A stretch of DNA of 64,000 nt from an uncultured Lachnospiraceae bacterium (GTDB lineage: Bacteria; Bacillota; Clostridia; Lachnospirales; Lachnospiraceae): the NCBI GenBank assembly GCA_947652925.1, contig CANTEW010000006.1, forward strand, positions 22,193 to 86,192. The letters run 5' to 3'. The notes beneath the pieces were generated by a model. It searched no databases and was not told the origin of the DNA. It was given only the letters and a program-made list of their open reading frames with translations. The translations under genes and the position numbers were made by a program. Shown one piece after another: positions 8,547 to 17,312 of the stretch (within the stretch, counting starts at the first letter, position 1; each line of letters opens with the position of its first letter).

Positions 8547-8633
8547 GTTTTTGGAATGTACTCATCTGTTATCTGTAAATTTGCTGTAATTTAACGATAT
8601 TTGAGGTTTTAAAACACACTCTACAGGAATCTT

Positions 8634-9593
8634 CTATTTTTTCCGTGCGACCGCCGCTCTCACTTTTTCTACAATGTGTTCCGCAGTCAGCCCAAATTGT
8701 TTCTGCAGGTAATCCTGGGGGCCTACTTCCCCGAACACATCTTCCACAGCCACATATTCTACCGGGACAGGCTCGCTGGCCGCCAATGCATCGCAGACTG
8801 CGCTGTACAGGCCCCCGATCTTATTGTGGTTCTCTGCGGTCACCACTGCCCCTGTCTCCTTCGCATACTTGACCACACAGGCTCCGTCTAAAGGTTTCAC
8901 TGTGAACATGTCGATGATCGCGATCTCGATCCCATCTTTCGAAAGGACTTCCGCCGCTTTGAACGCTTCATGGATCATGATGCCTGTGGCAAAGACTGCC
9001 GCATCTTTTCCCTCCCGGAGGGTGACGCCTTTGCCGATGGGGACGTCTGCACCGTCTCCATATATCTTCGCACAGTTTTTCCTGCCCACACGGATGTATT
9101 TGACCCCGTCCATATCTTTGACTTGTCTCAGCACACTGATCAGCTGGTTGCAGTCGGCGATATCCAGGACTGTAGAGCCGGGCATGGCGCGATATAGAGC
9201 CATATCCTCAAAAGGCATATGTGTCCCGCCGTTAAAGGCTGCGCAGACGCCTGGGTCGGAACCGATCACTGTGATCGGATTGCCTGCATACCCGGCTGAC
9301 AGATACACCTGGTCATAGCAGCGGCGGGAGGCAAAAGGCCCGAAACTGTGGATATAGGGCTTGAATCCGCTGGCAGAAAGCCCTGCGGCCACCCCTGCCA
9401 TATTCGCCTCCGCGATCCCGCAGTTGACGCCCTGGCTGGACGTCATGGCCCATTTCGCCGTCCCGATACAGCTCATAAGATCCGCGTCCAGGTAGATCAC
9501 ATCCGGATCTTCCTCTGCCAGCGCCTGCAGTTGTGTACCCAATATCTCTTTAAATGCGCGGGGATCCATCTCTCCATTGTATACGATATCCAT
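8634..9593 (-). CDS. Transketolase, C-terminal subunit
   Basis: This is the pyrimidine-binding plus C-terminal half of a split, two-gene transketolase, which moves two-carbon units between sugar phosphates in the non-oxidative pentose phosphate pathway. The 319-residue protein has the Pyr-domain glutamate region NCGIAEANMAGVAAGL and a C-terminal transketolase fold (AENHNKIGGLYSAV). The frame is open 19 codons further upstream, but the ATG at 9593 has GGAGGG 6 nt before it. The gap to the partner gene is 11 bp, so the subunits are almost certainly co-translated. It could instead serve another thiamine diphosphate sugar reaction; transketolase is the most likely. Confidence 0.9.
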   Translation of the reverse strand: MDIVYNGEMDPRAFKEILGTQLQALAEEDPDVIYLDADLMSCIGTAKWAMTSSQGVNCGIAEANMAGVAAGLSASGFKPYIHSFGPFASRRCYDQVYLSAGYAGNPITVIGSDPGVCAAFNGGTHMPFEDMALYRAMPGSTVLDIADCNQLISVLRQVKDMDGVKYIRVGRKNCAKIYGDGADVPIGKGVTLREGKDAAVFATGIMIHEAFKAAEVLSKDGIEIAIIDMFTVKPLDGACVVKYAKETGAVVTAENHNKIGGLYSAVCDALAASEPVPVEYVAVEDVFGEVGPQDYLQKQFGLTAEHIVEKVRAAVARKK

Positions 9594-9604
9594 CTCTTTC
9601 CCTC

Positions 9605-10447
9605 CTATCCTTCCAGGGCATCCCATTCCTTCTGAAGGTCTGCCAGCCATTTGTCACACTGTTCCGGAGTTACATTCATACTGTGGTTTGCCATCGTATC
9701 TTCCACATCGGCGATCCCTTTCCCCTTCACTGTATCCATCACGATCGCATAGGGCTTGTCCCCGCCTTTTTTCGTCCGCTCCAGGGCTGCCGCCATTGCC
9801 TCTATATCATTGCCGTCCACAGCCTGTGTGTCAAAACCGAAGGCTTCCATCTTCGCTGCCAGGTCGCCTGTGTCCAGCACATCGCTCACATAACCGTCCA
9901 GCTGTTTTTTATTGTTATCCAAGAGTACCACGTAATTGGAGAGTTTTTTTGCAGCCGCGAACATGAAAGCTTCCCATACCTGGCCTTCATTGCTCTCCCC
10001 GTCGCCCACGATCACGAACACACGGCTGTCCCTGCCTTTCAAGCGGTCGCCCAGAGCCATGCCCGCCGCCAGGGAAGTGCCCTGTCCTAAGGATCCTGTG
10101 GTCATATCCACACCGATCGTCTTTTTCTTATCGCAATGGCTGGGGAAATCCGTCCCCGGCTGGTTCAGGGTCTTGATATCATCGTATGGGAAATAGCCTT
10201 TGACTGCCAGCACTGAATAGACAGCCGGGCCCGCATGTCCTTTGGAACACACCAATTTGTCCCGCTCTGGCCACTGAGGGTTTTTAGGATCCACTCTCAT
10301 CTCTTTTCCATACAGGACTGCCAATGCATCACATACGCTCAGACTCCCGCCCAGATGTCCAAATCCACGGGCTTTTATCTCTTCCACTACGCCCATACGG
10401 ATCTGGAGGGCCAGTTTCTGCAGATCTTTTTTCATCTTTTCATCCAT
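9605..10447 (-). CDS. Transketolase, N-terminal (thiamine diphosphate-binding) subunit
   Basis: This is the partner of the downstream C-terminal subunit; together they reconstitute one transketolase. The 280-residue protein carries the ThDP/Mg motif GDGESNEGQVWEA ending in LLDNNKKQLDG, and the catalytic-histidine regions GFGHLGGSLS and CSKGHAGPAVY. The ribosome-binding site is weak (AAGGGA), and a second ATG three codons in is possible. Maleate-independent malic enzyme and rpiB lie upstream on the same strand, so a pentose-phosphate unit is plausible. Confidence 0.92.
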   Translation of the reverse strand: MDEKMKKDLQKLALQIRMGVVEEIKARGFGHLGGSLSVCDALAVLYGKEMRVDPKNPQWPERDKLVCSKGHAGPAVYSVLAVKGYFPYDDIKTLNQPGTDFPSHCDKKKTIGVDMTTGSLGQGTSLAAGMALGDRLKGRDSRVFVIVGDGESNEGQVWEAFMFAAAKKLSNYVVLLDNNKKQLDGYVSDVLDTGDLAAKMEAFGFDTQAVDGNDIEAMAAALERTKKGGDKPYAIVMDTVKGKGIADVEDTMANHSMNVTPEQCDKWLADLQKEWDALEG

Positions 10448-10535
10448 ATCTTTATGTCCCTTTCTTAACTATATTTATTGACATATGAAGGCTGATCATT
10501 TCACGCTCCAGCGTTCCCATGACCGCCGGGGATCC

Positions 10536-11708
10536 TTAAAGCGATTTACATACGCCGCTCTTTACCGCTTCCTGGGCCACAGCCTGGGACACGGCTTCTG
10601 CTACCCGCGGATCGAAAGCATCCGGGATCACATAGTCGGGAGCCAGCTTGTCAGCCTCCACTAGATCTGCCAGCCCTCTGGCCGCCGCCATCTTCATCTC
10701 TTCAGTGATGGTCTTGGCATGCACATCCAACGCCCCCCGGAAGATACCCGGGAATACCAGCACATTATTGATCTGGTTGGGGAAGTCCGATCTTCCCGTG
10801 CCAATGATCTTAGCTCCCGCCGCCTTTGCCTCATCCGGCATGATCTCCGGCACAGGATTTGCCATGGCGAAGACCATAGGATCCGGTCTCATAGACCTGA
10901 CCATCTCCTGGGTCACGCTGCCCGGCGCGGAGACACCGATGAAGATATCTGCATCCACCAGAGCATCTGCCAGACTGCCTTCTCCACCTTTTAGGTTGGT
11001 CACTTCCGCCATCTCTTTCTTGACAGGATTCCCGGCGTTCTCCTTATTGATCATGCCTTTTCTGTCGCAGAGGATCAGATCCTTAAATCCATAATTCAAC
11101 AAAAGTTTTGCGATAGCGATCCCGGCTGCACCGGAGCCATTGAGTACTACCTTACAGTCCTCCGCCTTTTTTCTTGTCAGCCGCAGACCGTTGATGATCG
11201 CCGCCAGTACGACGACCGCTGTCCCATGCTGATCGTCATGGAAAACAGGGATATCCAGCCTCTCTTTCAGCCTCTTCTCGATCTCAAAACAACGGGGAGC
11301 TGAGATATCTTCCAGATTCACCCCTCCGAACGTAGGCGCCATCCGCACCACCGTCTCTACGATCTCATCCACATCCTTTGTATCCAGACAGATGGGAAAC
11401 GCATCCACATTCCCAAATTCTTTGAAGAGGATGGCTTTTCCCTCCATCACAGGCATGGCAGCTTCCGGCCCGATGTCACCCAGGCCCAGCACTGCTGTCC
11501 CGTCGGTCACTACAGCCACCAGGTTCCCTTTTGACGTATATCTATAAGCATCCAGTCTGTTCTTCGCGATCTCTCTGCAGGGCTGGGCGACCCCCGGGGT
11601 ATAAGCTGTACTCAAGTCATCTCTTGTCCGCAGCGCTACCTTGCTCTGCACACTTATCTTCCCCTGATGCTGCTCATGCATCTGCAGGCTCTGCTGATCA
11701 AAATCCAT
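10536..11708 (-). CDS. NAD(P)-dependent malic enzyme
   Basis: Malic enzyme decarboxylates malate to pyruvate, producing NAD(P)H. The 390-residue protein is the short bacterial form. It shows TAYTPGVAQPCREIAKN, the DDQHGTAVV metal-site motif, the Rossmann turn GSGAAGIAIA, and MANPVPEIMPDEA near the C-terminus. The start follows GAGGG. It lies 14 bp after rpiB and 88 bp before the transketolase pair, which suggests a central-carbon operon. The cofactor preference cannot be judged by eye. Confidence 0.94.
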   Translation of the reverse strand: MDFDQQSLQMHEQHQGKISVQSKVALRTRDDLSTAYTPGVAQPCREIAKNRLDAYRYTSKGNLVAVVTDGTAVLGLGDIGPEAAMPVMEGKAILFKEFGNVDAFPICLDTKDVDEIVETVVRMAPTFGGVNLEDISAPRCFEIEKRLKERLDIPVFHDDQHGTAVVVLAAIINGLRLTRKKAEDCKVVLNGSGAAGIAIAKLLLNYGFKDLILCDRKGMINKENAGNPVKKEMAEVTNLKGGEGSLADALVDADIFIGVSAPGSVTQEMVRSMRPDPMVFAMANPVPEIMPDEAKAAGAKIIGTGRSDFPNQINNVLVFPGIFRGALDVHAKTITEEMKMAAARGLADLVEADKLAPDYVIPDAFDPRVAEAVSQAVAQEAVKSGVCKSL

Positions 11709-11722
11709 CTTTATTCCCTCGC

Positions 11723-12163
11723 TTATCTATCTTCGATCTCTGCGATCATATCCACCCGGCGTTTATGCCGTCCGCCCTCGAACTCTGTATCCAGCCAGGT
11801 CTCTATGATCATCTTTGCCATCTCTATCCCTACTATACGCGCTCCGAAGGCAAGTACGTTGGCGTCGTTGTGCTGCCTGGATAACCGGGCCGTACAGGGC
11901 TCACTGCACACCACTGCCCGGATGCCCCGGACCTTATTCGCCGCAAGAGAGATCCCAAGGCCCGTCCCGCAGATCAGTATGCCTCTGTCTACATCGCCTG
12001 CCGCCACCGCACGTCCTACCCTTTCCCCATAAATAGGATAATCGCATCTTTCACTTTCATCCGTCCCATAATTGACTACCTCATGGCCTTTCTCCTGCAG
12101 AAATCCCACAATCTCCTGCTTCATCTGCAGCCCTGAATGGTCATTCCCGATACCGATCTTCAT
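11723..12163 (-). CDS. rpiB: Ribose-5-phosphate isomerase B
   Basis: RpiB interconverts ribose 5-phosphate and ribulose 5-phosphate. The 146-residue protein has the RpiB signature MKIGIGNDHSGLQMK with His9, the active-site cysteine at 65 in CGTGLGIS, and His98 in SRQHNDANVLAFG. The start is preceded by GGGAGGAG. RpiB and LacA/LacB share this fold; the ribose enzyme fits the adjacent transketolase genes. Confidence 0.93.
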   Translation of the reverse strand: MKIGIGNDHSGLQMKQEIVGFLQEKGHEVVNYGTDESERCDYPIYGERVGRAVAAGDVDRGILICGTGLGISLAANKVRGIRAVVCSEPCTARLSRQHNDANVLAFGARIVGIEMAKMIIETWLDTEFEGGRHKRRVDMIAEIEDR

Positions 12164-12203
12164 TCTCTCCTCCCTCTCTGCGGCATATAGGCCCTGTCCC
12201 TTC

Positions 12204-13451
12204 TCAGATACTGGAACTGTTCAGGTATTCCTCCTGCTCCGGTGTCAGCACATCTATAGATCTCCCAAGGAAAGCAAGCTTGCGCATAGCCACATCCCTG
12301 TCTACCTCTACAGGCACATCGATCAGTTTCTGATCCAGCTTACCCTGATGTTCCACCAGATACTTCGCAGACAATGCCTGTATCGCAAAACTCATATCCA
12401 TGATCTCCGCCGGATGTCCATCCCCTGCCGCCAGATTCACAAGTCTCCCCTCTGCCAGCACGCAGATCGTACGTCCGTCTTCCATCTGATATCCCATGAT
12501 GTTCTTGCGCATCTCCTGTTTTGCCACCGCGATCTGGCGCAGCCTGGCCATATCGATCTCACAGTCAAAATGCCCCGCATTACAGAGGATCACCCCGTCT
12601 TTCATCTGGGCAAAGTCCTCCTCATCGATGACTTTCTCACATCCGGTCACTGTCACAAAGAAATCCCCCAGTTTTGCCGCTTCCTTCATGGGCATCACGT
12701 CGAACCCATCCATCACCGCCTCGATCGCCTTCACCGGATCGATCTCTGTCACGATCACCCGGGCGCCCAGGCCTTTCGCCCGCATAGCCGTCCCTTTGCC
12801 GCACCAGCCATAACCTGCCACCACCACGATCTTACCCGCCACGATCAGATTCGTCGTACGGTTGATGCCGTCCCACACAGACTGCCCTGTCCCGTAACGG
12901 TTGTCGAATAAATGCTTGCAGTCCGCATTGTTCACCATGACCATGGGGAATTTAAGCTGCCCCGCCTGATCCATGGCTCTCAGCCGGATGATCCCCGTCG
13001 TGGTCTCCTCGCATCCTCCGATCACCTGCGGGATCAGATCCCGGAACTCTGTATGCATCATATGCACCAGATCCCCGCCGTCGTCGATGATGATGTTCGG
13101 GCCGGGTCTCAGTACACTGCGGATATGCGCATCATATTCTTCCGGTGTACTGTCATACCAGGCATGGACCTCCAGGCCCGCCTTGACCAGCGCCGCCGCC
13201 ACATCATCCTGCGTGGACAGAGGATTACTCCCTGTGATATACATCTGCGCGCCCCCCGCTGCCAGGACTTTACACAGATACGCGGTCTTTGCCTCCAGAT
13301 GCACAGACAGAGCGATCTTCTTTCCTTCGAATGGCTTTGTCTTTGAAAATTCTCCTTCCAGCGTCCGCAGAAGATCACAGTTCCTCTTCACCCACTGGAT
13401 CTTCCTCTCTCCGGACTCCGCCAACTGTATATCTCTGATCTCACTTTCCAT
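12204..13451 (-). CDS. ahcY: S-adenosylhomocysteine hydrolase
   Basis: AhcY splits S-adenosylhomocysteine, the by-product of methylation, into adenosine and homocysteine using bound NAD. The 415-residue protein resembles the short archaeal/Thermotoga-type form. It shows the NAD loop VVAGYGWCGKGTAMRAKGLG, the substrate residues NADCKHLFDNRYGTGQS and the hinge GHFDCEIDM. It ends LTPEQEEYLNSSSI and lacks the lysine-tyrosine tail of the long form. A TAGGAGGG precedes the ATG. The gene for MTA/SAH deaminase lies upstream, separated by an AT-rich sulfotransferase-like gene. Confidence 0.94.
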   Translation of the reverse strand: MESEIRDIQLAESGERKIQWVKRNCDLLRTLEGEFSKTKPFEGKKIALSVHLEAKTAYLCKVLAAGGAQMYITGSNPLSTQDDVAAALVKAGLEVHAWYDSTPEEYDAHIRSVLRPGPNIIIDDGGDLVHMMHTEFRDLIPQVIGGCEETTTGIIRLRAMDQAGQLKFPMVMVNNADCKHLFDNRYGTGQSVWDGINRTTNLIVAGKIVVVAGYGWCGKGTAMRAKGLGARVIVTEIDPVKAIEAVMDGFDVMPMKEAAKLGDFFVTVTGCEKVIDEEDFAQMKDGVILCNAGHFDCEIDMARLRQIAVAKQEMRKNIMGYQMEDGRTICVLAEGRLVNLAAGDGHPAEIMDMSFAIQALSAKYLVEHQGKLDQKLIDVPVEVDRDVAMRKLAFLGRSIDVLTPEQEEYLNSSSI

Positions 13452-13516
13452 TGCTCATCCCTCCTAGGATCTCCATTCTTTAAGTTTTTCTCTCAACTTT
13501 TCTGTCAAAGATCATC

Positions 13517-14755
13517 TCATCTTTTTGACCATTTCATCATAAACTTTTCCTTTTCACTTTCTGTATAAAAATGATCCATAGCTTTGTTCCCTTTATAATA
13601 AAAATCTATCACATCTTCTGGGATCTCGATCGTTCTCAAGACCTCATCATAAGCAAATTTAGATATTTTTTTATTCCCTACATTATCTTTCACTAATTTA
13701 AAGTCTTCAACTCCAACAAACTGACCAATTATGTCTTGACAATCATTCAGTTTTTCAGTCTTTATCAAAAGCAATTCTATATTATCTTTATATATGATCT
13801 GATAGCCTCTTTCTCTGTCAAAATCATATTCGTAAACATCAATGTCACAAATTTCTTTAATCTCATGATCGAACCATTCAAACATATATCCATATTCATC
13901 TATTTGGGTTTCGGTCCTTAAAAATCCATTTATCTCTTTATATATATCGAAATCACCATCATCTTTGTTTGCACCAAAAAAATACCCATCCATATTACAA
14001 AATTCAAAATAATTAGAGATCGATCTGCCAATCGGATCTCTGATCATAGATATGATCTTCACCTGTTTTAAATTATTTAAAAGATCTAATTTAATGTGAT
14101 CACCGACATCGCTCTGTATCTTACTAGGCATATTACGCCTCGGACCCATCCAGCCATCCGACGACAGACGATGTGTGTGGATACAACGGATATTCCTTTT
14201 TCGCAGACTTTTTTCTAGAGATAATGACCCTACTTTCCCTACCTGCCAGATAAGAACTGCATCGTATAACATACTTGAATAAACAACCTGTCTTGCACGA
14301 TTCACTCTACTATTCCAAGAATAATCCCAAAATGCCGTTCTTGCATTAAAAAAATTCTTCCGATAACTATCATTGATCCGTGGGTCATTTATATGGAACT
14401 CAATGGTAAATTTTAAAGCAAAATATGTATAACATTTTACTTCCAACATACCATATCCTTCTAACCCCCTCAGAACCTGTTCAATATCGTCTGGATCTCC
14501 CATTGTAACAATGATCGATACATGCTCCTTTTGATAGATTTCTTTTAGTTCTTGGAAAGATAAGATTTTATGGCCTTTTATCGCCCCCCCCCACATAGTT
14601 TCGTCACTGTCACAAACCCCATAGACAGGGATTTCCAGCTGACTTAACATCATAAGTGCTCTACGACCATAATCCCCGGCTCCGTATAAAACTATTTTGT
14701 TATCAAAAACGAGACTTAAATCTTCCAACATTTCTAAATCCCTGATCTTGATCAT
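13517..14755 (-). CDS. Predicted sulfotransferase-like protein with N-terminal nucleotide-binding domain
   Basis: The 412-residue protein starts with a Rossmann-like segment (IVLYGAGDYGRRAL, 21-34) of the kind found in carbohydrate-biosynthesis proteins. The second half resembles sulfotransferase or capsular-polysaccharide proteins: WQVGKVGSLSLEKSL (170-184) could be the PAPS phosphosulfate loop, and MIRDPIGRSISNYFE (237-251) the 3'-phosphate-binding segment. The base composition is clearly more AT-rich than ahcY and mtaD on either side, which suggests transfer. A run of nine G (14584-14592) lies in codons 55-58 and currently keeps the frame open. The substrate is unknown. The ribosome-binding site GGGAG is about 13 nt from the ATG. 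Confidence 0.6.
   Translation of the reverse strand: MIKIRDLEMLEDLSLVFDNKIVLYGAGDYGRRALMMLSQLEIPVYGVCDSDETMWGGAIKGHKILSFQELKEIYQKEHVSIIVTMGDPDDIEQVLRGLEGYGMLEVKCYTYFALKFTIEFHINDPRINDSYRKNFFNARTAFWDYSWNSRVNRARQVVYSSMLYDAVLIWQVGKVGSLSLEKSLRKRNIRCIHTHRLSSDGWMGPRRNMPSKIQSDVGDHIKLDLLNNLKQVKIISMIRDPIGRSISNYFEFCNMDGYFFGANKDDGDFDIYKEINGFLRTETQIDEYGYMFEWFDHEIKEICDIDVYEYDFDRERGYQIIYKDNIELLLIKTEKLNDCQDIIGQFVGVEDFKLVKDNVGNKKISKFAYDEVLRTIEIPEDVIDFYYKGNKAMDHFYTESEKEKFMMKWSKR
14584..14592 (-). repeat. Homopolymeric 9-G tract inside the sulfotransferase-like gene
   Basis: Nine consecutive G on the coding strand encode part of Trp-Gly-Gly-Ala at codons 55-58. Gain or loss of one base would shift the frame early and inactivate the protein. 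This is the classical geometry of a slipped-strand contingency tract, but switching is inferred only. Confidence 0.85.
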
Positions 14756-14774
14756 AAGATAACATTATCTCCCT

Positions 14775-16073
14775 TCAATCTTTCATTCCAATCCCTAACC
14801 GCCTACAGATCCTCTCGACCTCCCCATAGATCCGCTCCTCATCCAGAGTCAGGACTTTCCCTTCTTCCATGGTGATCTGTCCGTCGATGATCACTGTCTC
14901 CACCTCGGAACCATTGGCGGAATAACAGAGTCCCGCCAGCAGGTCATTCCTGGGGGTCATGGACGGGGTGCGCAGGTTTAGGATCGCCAGGTCCGCTTTT
15001 TTGCCCACTTCGATAGAGCCTGTCTCTTTCTCCATCCCCAGCGCCTTCGCGCCCCCTATGGTCGCCATACGGAAGATCTCCCTGGCGCTGACGCAGTCCG
15101 CTTTCTGTCTGACCCCTTTGTGGATCAGCCCCAGCAGGTTCATCTCATGGAACATATTCAAAGAGTTATTGCTGGCCGCGCCGTCTGTCCCGATGCACAC
15201 GTTGATCCCTTTCTCCAGCATGTCCGGCACCGGTGCAAATCCATTGCCCAGTTTCATATTGCTGGCCGGATTCGTGATGACGCTCACCTGGCATTCTTTT
15301 AAGATATCCAGATCCACCCCATCCACATGGACGCAATGGGCCACCGCCGCCAATCCGTCAAAGAGTCCTGCACGTTTGGCCAATGCGATAGGTGATGCTC
15401 CATACTGACTGCGTATGTTTTCCACTTCATTGACACTCTCCGACAGATGGATATGGACGCCCATATGCTCCCTCGCCGCTTCCCGGGCCACGATACGCTG
15501 GAAATCCTCGTCACAGCTGTAGGACGCATGGGGGCCGAGGAAAAACGTCAGCCTGGAGCAGTCTTTCCATGCTTCCTTTTCTTCATAAGCCTCTTTTAAG
15601 CGCGTCTGCCCGGCCTCGTCAGCTCCGCTGCCCACCAGTCCACGGGAGATAACCGCCCGCATCCCCGACTCGGACACAGCCCTGGACGTCTGATGGATAT
15701 GCATCTGCATATCAGAAAAACATGTCGTCCCCGATCTCATCATCTCCAGGATGGCCAGACAAGCGCCCCAGTATGCATCTTCTGGTCCCAGTCTGTCTTC
15801 TATGGGTTCAATATGCCCAAACAGCCAGTCCTCAAAAGTCAGGTCGTCTGCCACATTGCGCAAGAGCGCCATATACGAATGGGTATGAGCGTTGATGAGC
15901 CCCGGGATCACCAGCCTGTCCTTCCCATCGATCCTTTTATCCTCAGAAAAACCCTCTGGCGCTTCCCCGATCCCAGTGATCTTATCCCCCTCCAGATAGA
16001 TATCTGTTCGACAGACCACATCCTGCCCTTCTCTCGGGAGTACCGCCAGGATATCTTTCAATACGATCCTCAT
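14775..16073 (-). CDS. mtaD: 5-methylthioadenosine/S-adenosylhomocysteine deaminase
   Basis: This amidohydrolase deaminates SAH and MTA to their inosyl forms, draining the methylation by-products. The 432-residue protein has the metal motif INAHTHSYMALLR, MQMHIHQTSRA, the second-shell HIHLSESVNEVENI, and CIGTDGAASNNSLNMF with the catalytic aspartate. The start follows TAGGAGGAAG. It is closely followed by the sulfotransferase-like gene and then ahcY. MtaD and AhcY act on the same substrate, so the cluster looks like an SAH-handling unit interrupted by a foreign gene. Other amidohydrolase substrates remain possible. Confidence 0.88.
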   Translation of the reverse strand: MRIVLKDILAVLPREGQDVVCRTDIYLEGDKITGIGEAPEGFSEDKRIDGKDRLVIPGLINAHTHSYMALLRNVADDLTFEDWLFGHIEPIEDRLGPEDAYWGACLAILEMMRSGTTCFSDMQMHIHQTSRAVSESGMRAVISRGLVGSGADEAGQTRLKEAYEEKEAWKDCSRLTFFLGPHASYSCDEDFQRIVAREAAREHMGVHIHLSESVNEVENIRSQYGASPIALAKRAGLFDGLAAVAHCVHVDGVDLDILKECQVSVITNPASNMKLGNGFAPVPDMLEKGINVCIGTDGAASNNSLNMFHEMNLLGLIHKGVRQKADCVSAREIFRMATIGGAKALGMEKETGSIEVGKKADLAILNLRTPSMTPRNDLLAGLCYSANGSEVETVIIDGQITMEEGKVLTLDEERIYGEVERICRRLGIGMKD

Positions 16074-16103
16074 AAATCTTCCTCCTACTTTTGTCGTTCT
16101 TAG

Positions 16104-16132
16104 ATTGTATCATGAAGAAAGGGGAAAAACAA
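16104..16132 (-). promoter_or_regulatory. Likely promoter for mtaD
   Basis: On the minus strand TTGTTT (16127-16132), a 17-bp spacer and TACAAT (16104-16109) precede mtaD by about 35 nt. The -35 element overlaps the apbE terminal codons. The match is moderate. Confidence 0.5.
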
Positions 16133-17165
16133 CATATCCCGACGCTTCCAGCTCAAAGTTTTCCATCAGCCCTTTTGTCACATACACTTTTTTGTCCTGA
16201 TTGACAAATATACCTTCCGCCTCATATCCTGCCAAAAGTTCCGCCCCTTTTTCCTTTCCCAGGACAAAACAGGCCGTGGACAGACCGTCGCTGACCGTCC
16301 CGTTCTCCCCCAGTACCGTGACGGAGATCAGCCCTGCATCCGCAGGCCGGCCCGTAGCGGGATCCAGGATATGGTGATACCGTTTCCCGTCCTGGATAAA
16401 ATATTTCTCATAATCTCCAGAGGTGGAGACATAATGCTCTCCCTCCAGCTCCAAAACACCCAGCAGCTCCTCCTGTCCGCCCCGCGGGTCGCGGACAGCT
16501 ACTTTCCAGGGCGTCCCGTCCGGTTTGTCGCCCAGAGTGAGCACACTGCCGCCTACCGCGATCACCGCTCCCTGGACCTTGGGATCCTCCTTCAAAAATG
16601 CAGCCGCCTCATCGCAGCCCACACCTTTCCCCACCGCTCCCAGATCGATGGAACACCCCTCTTCCAGCTCCACCCAGTCCTGGTCCTCCTCCATGCCCAG
16701 GCGGATCTTCTCATACCCTGTTTTTTTTAAGAGCTTCCGGATCTTTTTGGGCGACGGGATCTGAGGGTCTTCCGCTTCCACATCCCACAGACGGGTCAGC
16801 TCTCCCAGCGTGGGATCGAAAGCCCCGCCGCTCTCCTCAGAGATCTTAAGCGTCTCCTCCAGATAGCCTGCCGTCTGCCCGTCCACCGGGACGCGGCCTT
16901 TGCCTGCCTGGAGGTTTACTCTCCCAATATCAGAATCTTCCTCCCGCCAGGAGAGATAGCGGTGTTCTGTCTGGGAGAGAAGGTCCAGGACCTCAGAAGT
17001 CCTGTCCTCCCCCTGGGAATAGATCCGCTCCGTGACCACCGTCCCCATAGCTATATCACTTTTATCAAAGACCTCCGGCTCTCTATCCGGATCCGCCTGT
17101 GAACAGCCGCTCAATACGATGCCTGCTGCCAGAAAGAACAGCAGTACTGGACTTTTCTTTAACAT
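16110..17165 (-). CDS. apbE: FAD:protein FMN transferase (ApbE)
   Basis: ApbE covalently attaches FMN to threonine residues of extracytoplasmic redox proteins. The 351-residue lipoprotein has a signal peptide ending in the lipobox LSGC. It shows the family motifs AMGTVVTERIY, IDLGAVGKGVGCDEA, HHILDPATGRPA and VSDGLSTACFVLG. The ATG at 17165 has AAAGGA before it; an upstream in-frame ATG lies in the promoter and is rejected. It is transcribed divergently from a NusG-II protein and a Gx transporter, a combination seen around flavin-based extracellular electron transfer. No flavinylated substrate protein is in the window. Confidence 0.93.
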   Translation of the reverse strand: MLKKSPVLLFFLAAGIVLSGCSQADPDREPEVFDKSDIAMGTVVTERIYSQGEDRTSEVLDLLSQTEHRYLSWREEDSDIGRVNLQAGKGRVPVDGQTAGYLEETLKISEESGGAFDPTLGELTRLWDVEAEDPQIPSPKKIRKLLKKTGYEKIRLGMEEDQDWVELEEGCSIDLGAVGKGVGCDEAAAFLKEDPKVQGAVIAVGGSVLTLGDKPDGTPWKVAVRDPRGGQEELLGVLELEGEHYVSTSGDYEKYFIQDGKRYHHILDPATGRPADAGLISVTVLGENGTVSDGLSTACFVLGKEKGAELLAGYEAEGIFVNQDKKVYVTKGLMENFELEASGYVVFPLSS

Positions 17166-17193
17166 AGATACTGATCCTTTCTTTATAACATCC

Positions 17194-17222
17194 ATATTAG
17201 CAAAAAAAGACTAGCACCGCAA
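17194..17222 (-). promoter_or_regulatory. Likely promoter for apbE
   Basis: On the minus strand TTGCGG (17217-17222), a 17-bp spacer and TAATAT (17194-17199) precede the apbE start by about 30 nt. It lies back-to-back with the promoter of the NusG-II gene. Confidence 0.55.
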
Positions 17223-17236
17223 TAAAAAATTGACTA

Positions 17237-17266
17237 TTGGTATACACTGGGATCCTATGCTATAAT
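17237..17266 (+). promoter_or_regulatory. Extended -10 promoter for the NusG-II/Gx genes
   Basis: TTGGTA (17237-17242), an 18-bp spacer and a perfect TATAAT (17261-17266) with an upstream TG (17258-17259) form an extended -10 promoter. The -10 overlaps an ATG at 17265, which therefore cannot be the translation start of the following gene. Confidence 0.7.
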
Positions 17267-17312
17267 GGATACCGTCACCACGCAGACTATATCTTTTATC
17301 AACATAAAGGCC

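Larger units (their letters stand above)
8319..8623. repeat. AT-rich intergenic element bounded by perfect 12-bp terminal inverted repeats
   Basis: The 325-bp gap between yceD and the transketolase gene holds no credible gene. Its edges are TAGAGTGTGTTT (8319-8330) and AAACACACTCTA (8612-8623), exact inverted copies that include TA at both outer ends. The repeats continue imperfectly inward (GAAAC against TAAAAC). The interior is much more AT-rich than the neighbours. This is the architecture of a miniature inverted-repeat transposable element with a TA target duplication. Against that, it contains the yceD promoter and a possible terminator for the transketolase operon, so it may be an old, domesticated insertion or a chance repeat. 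Confidence 0.5.

Noticed and set aside
17265-17312. Upstream ATG giving a longer NusG-II protein
   Set aside because: The ATG is part of the TATAAT box of the extended -10 promoter and has no ribosome-binding site.
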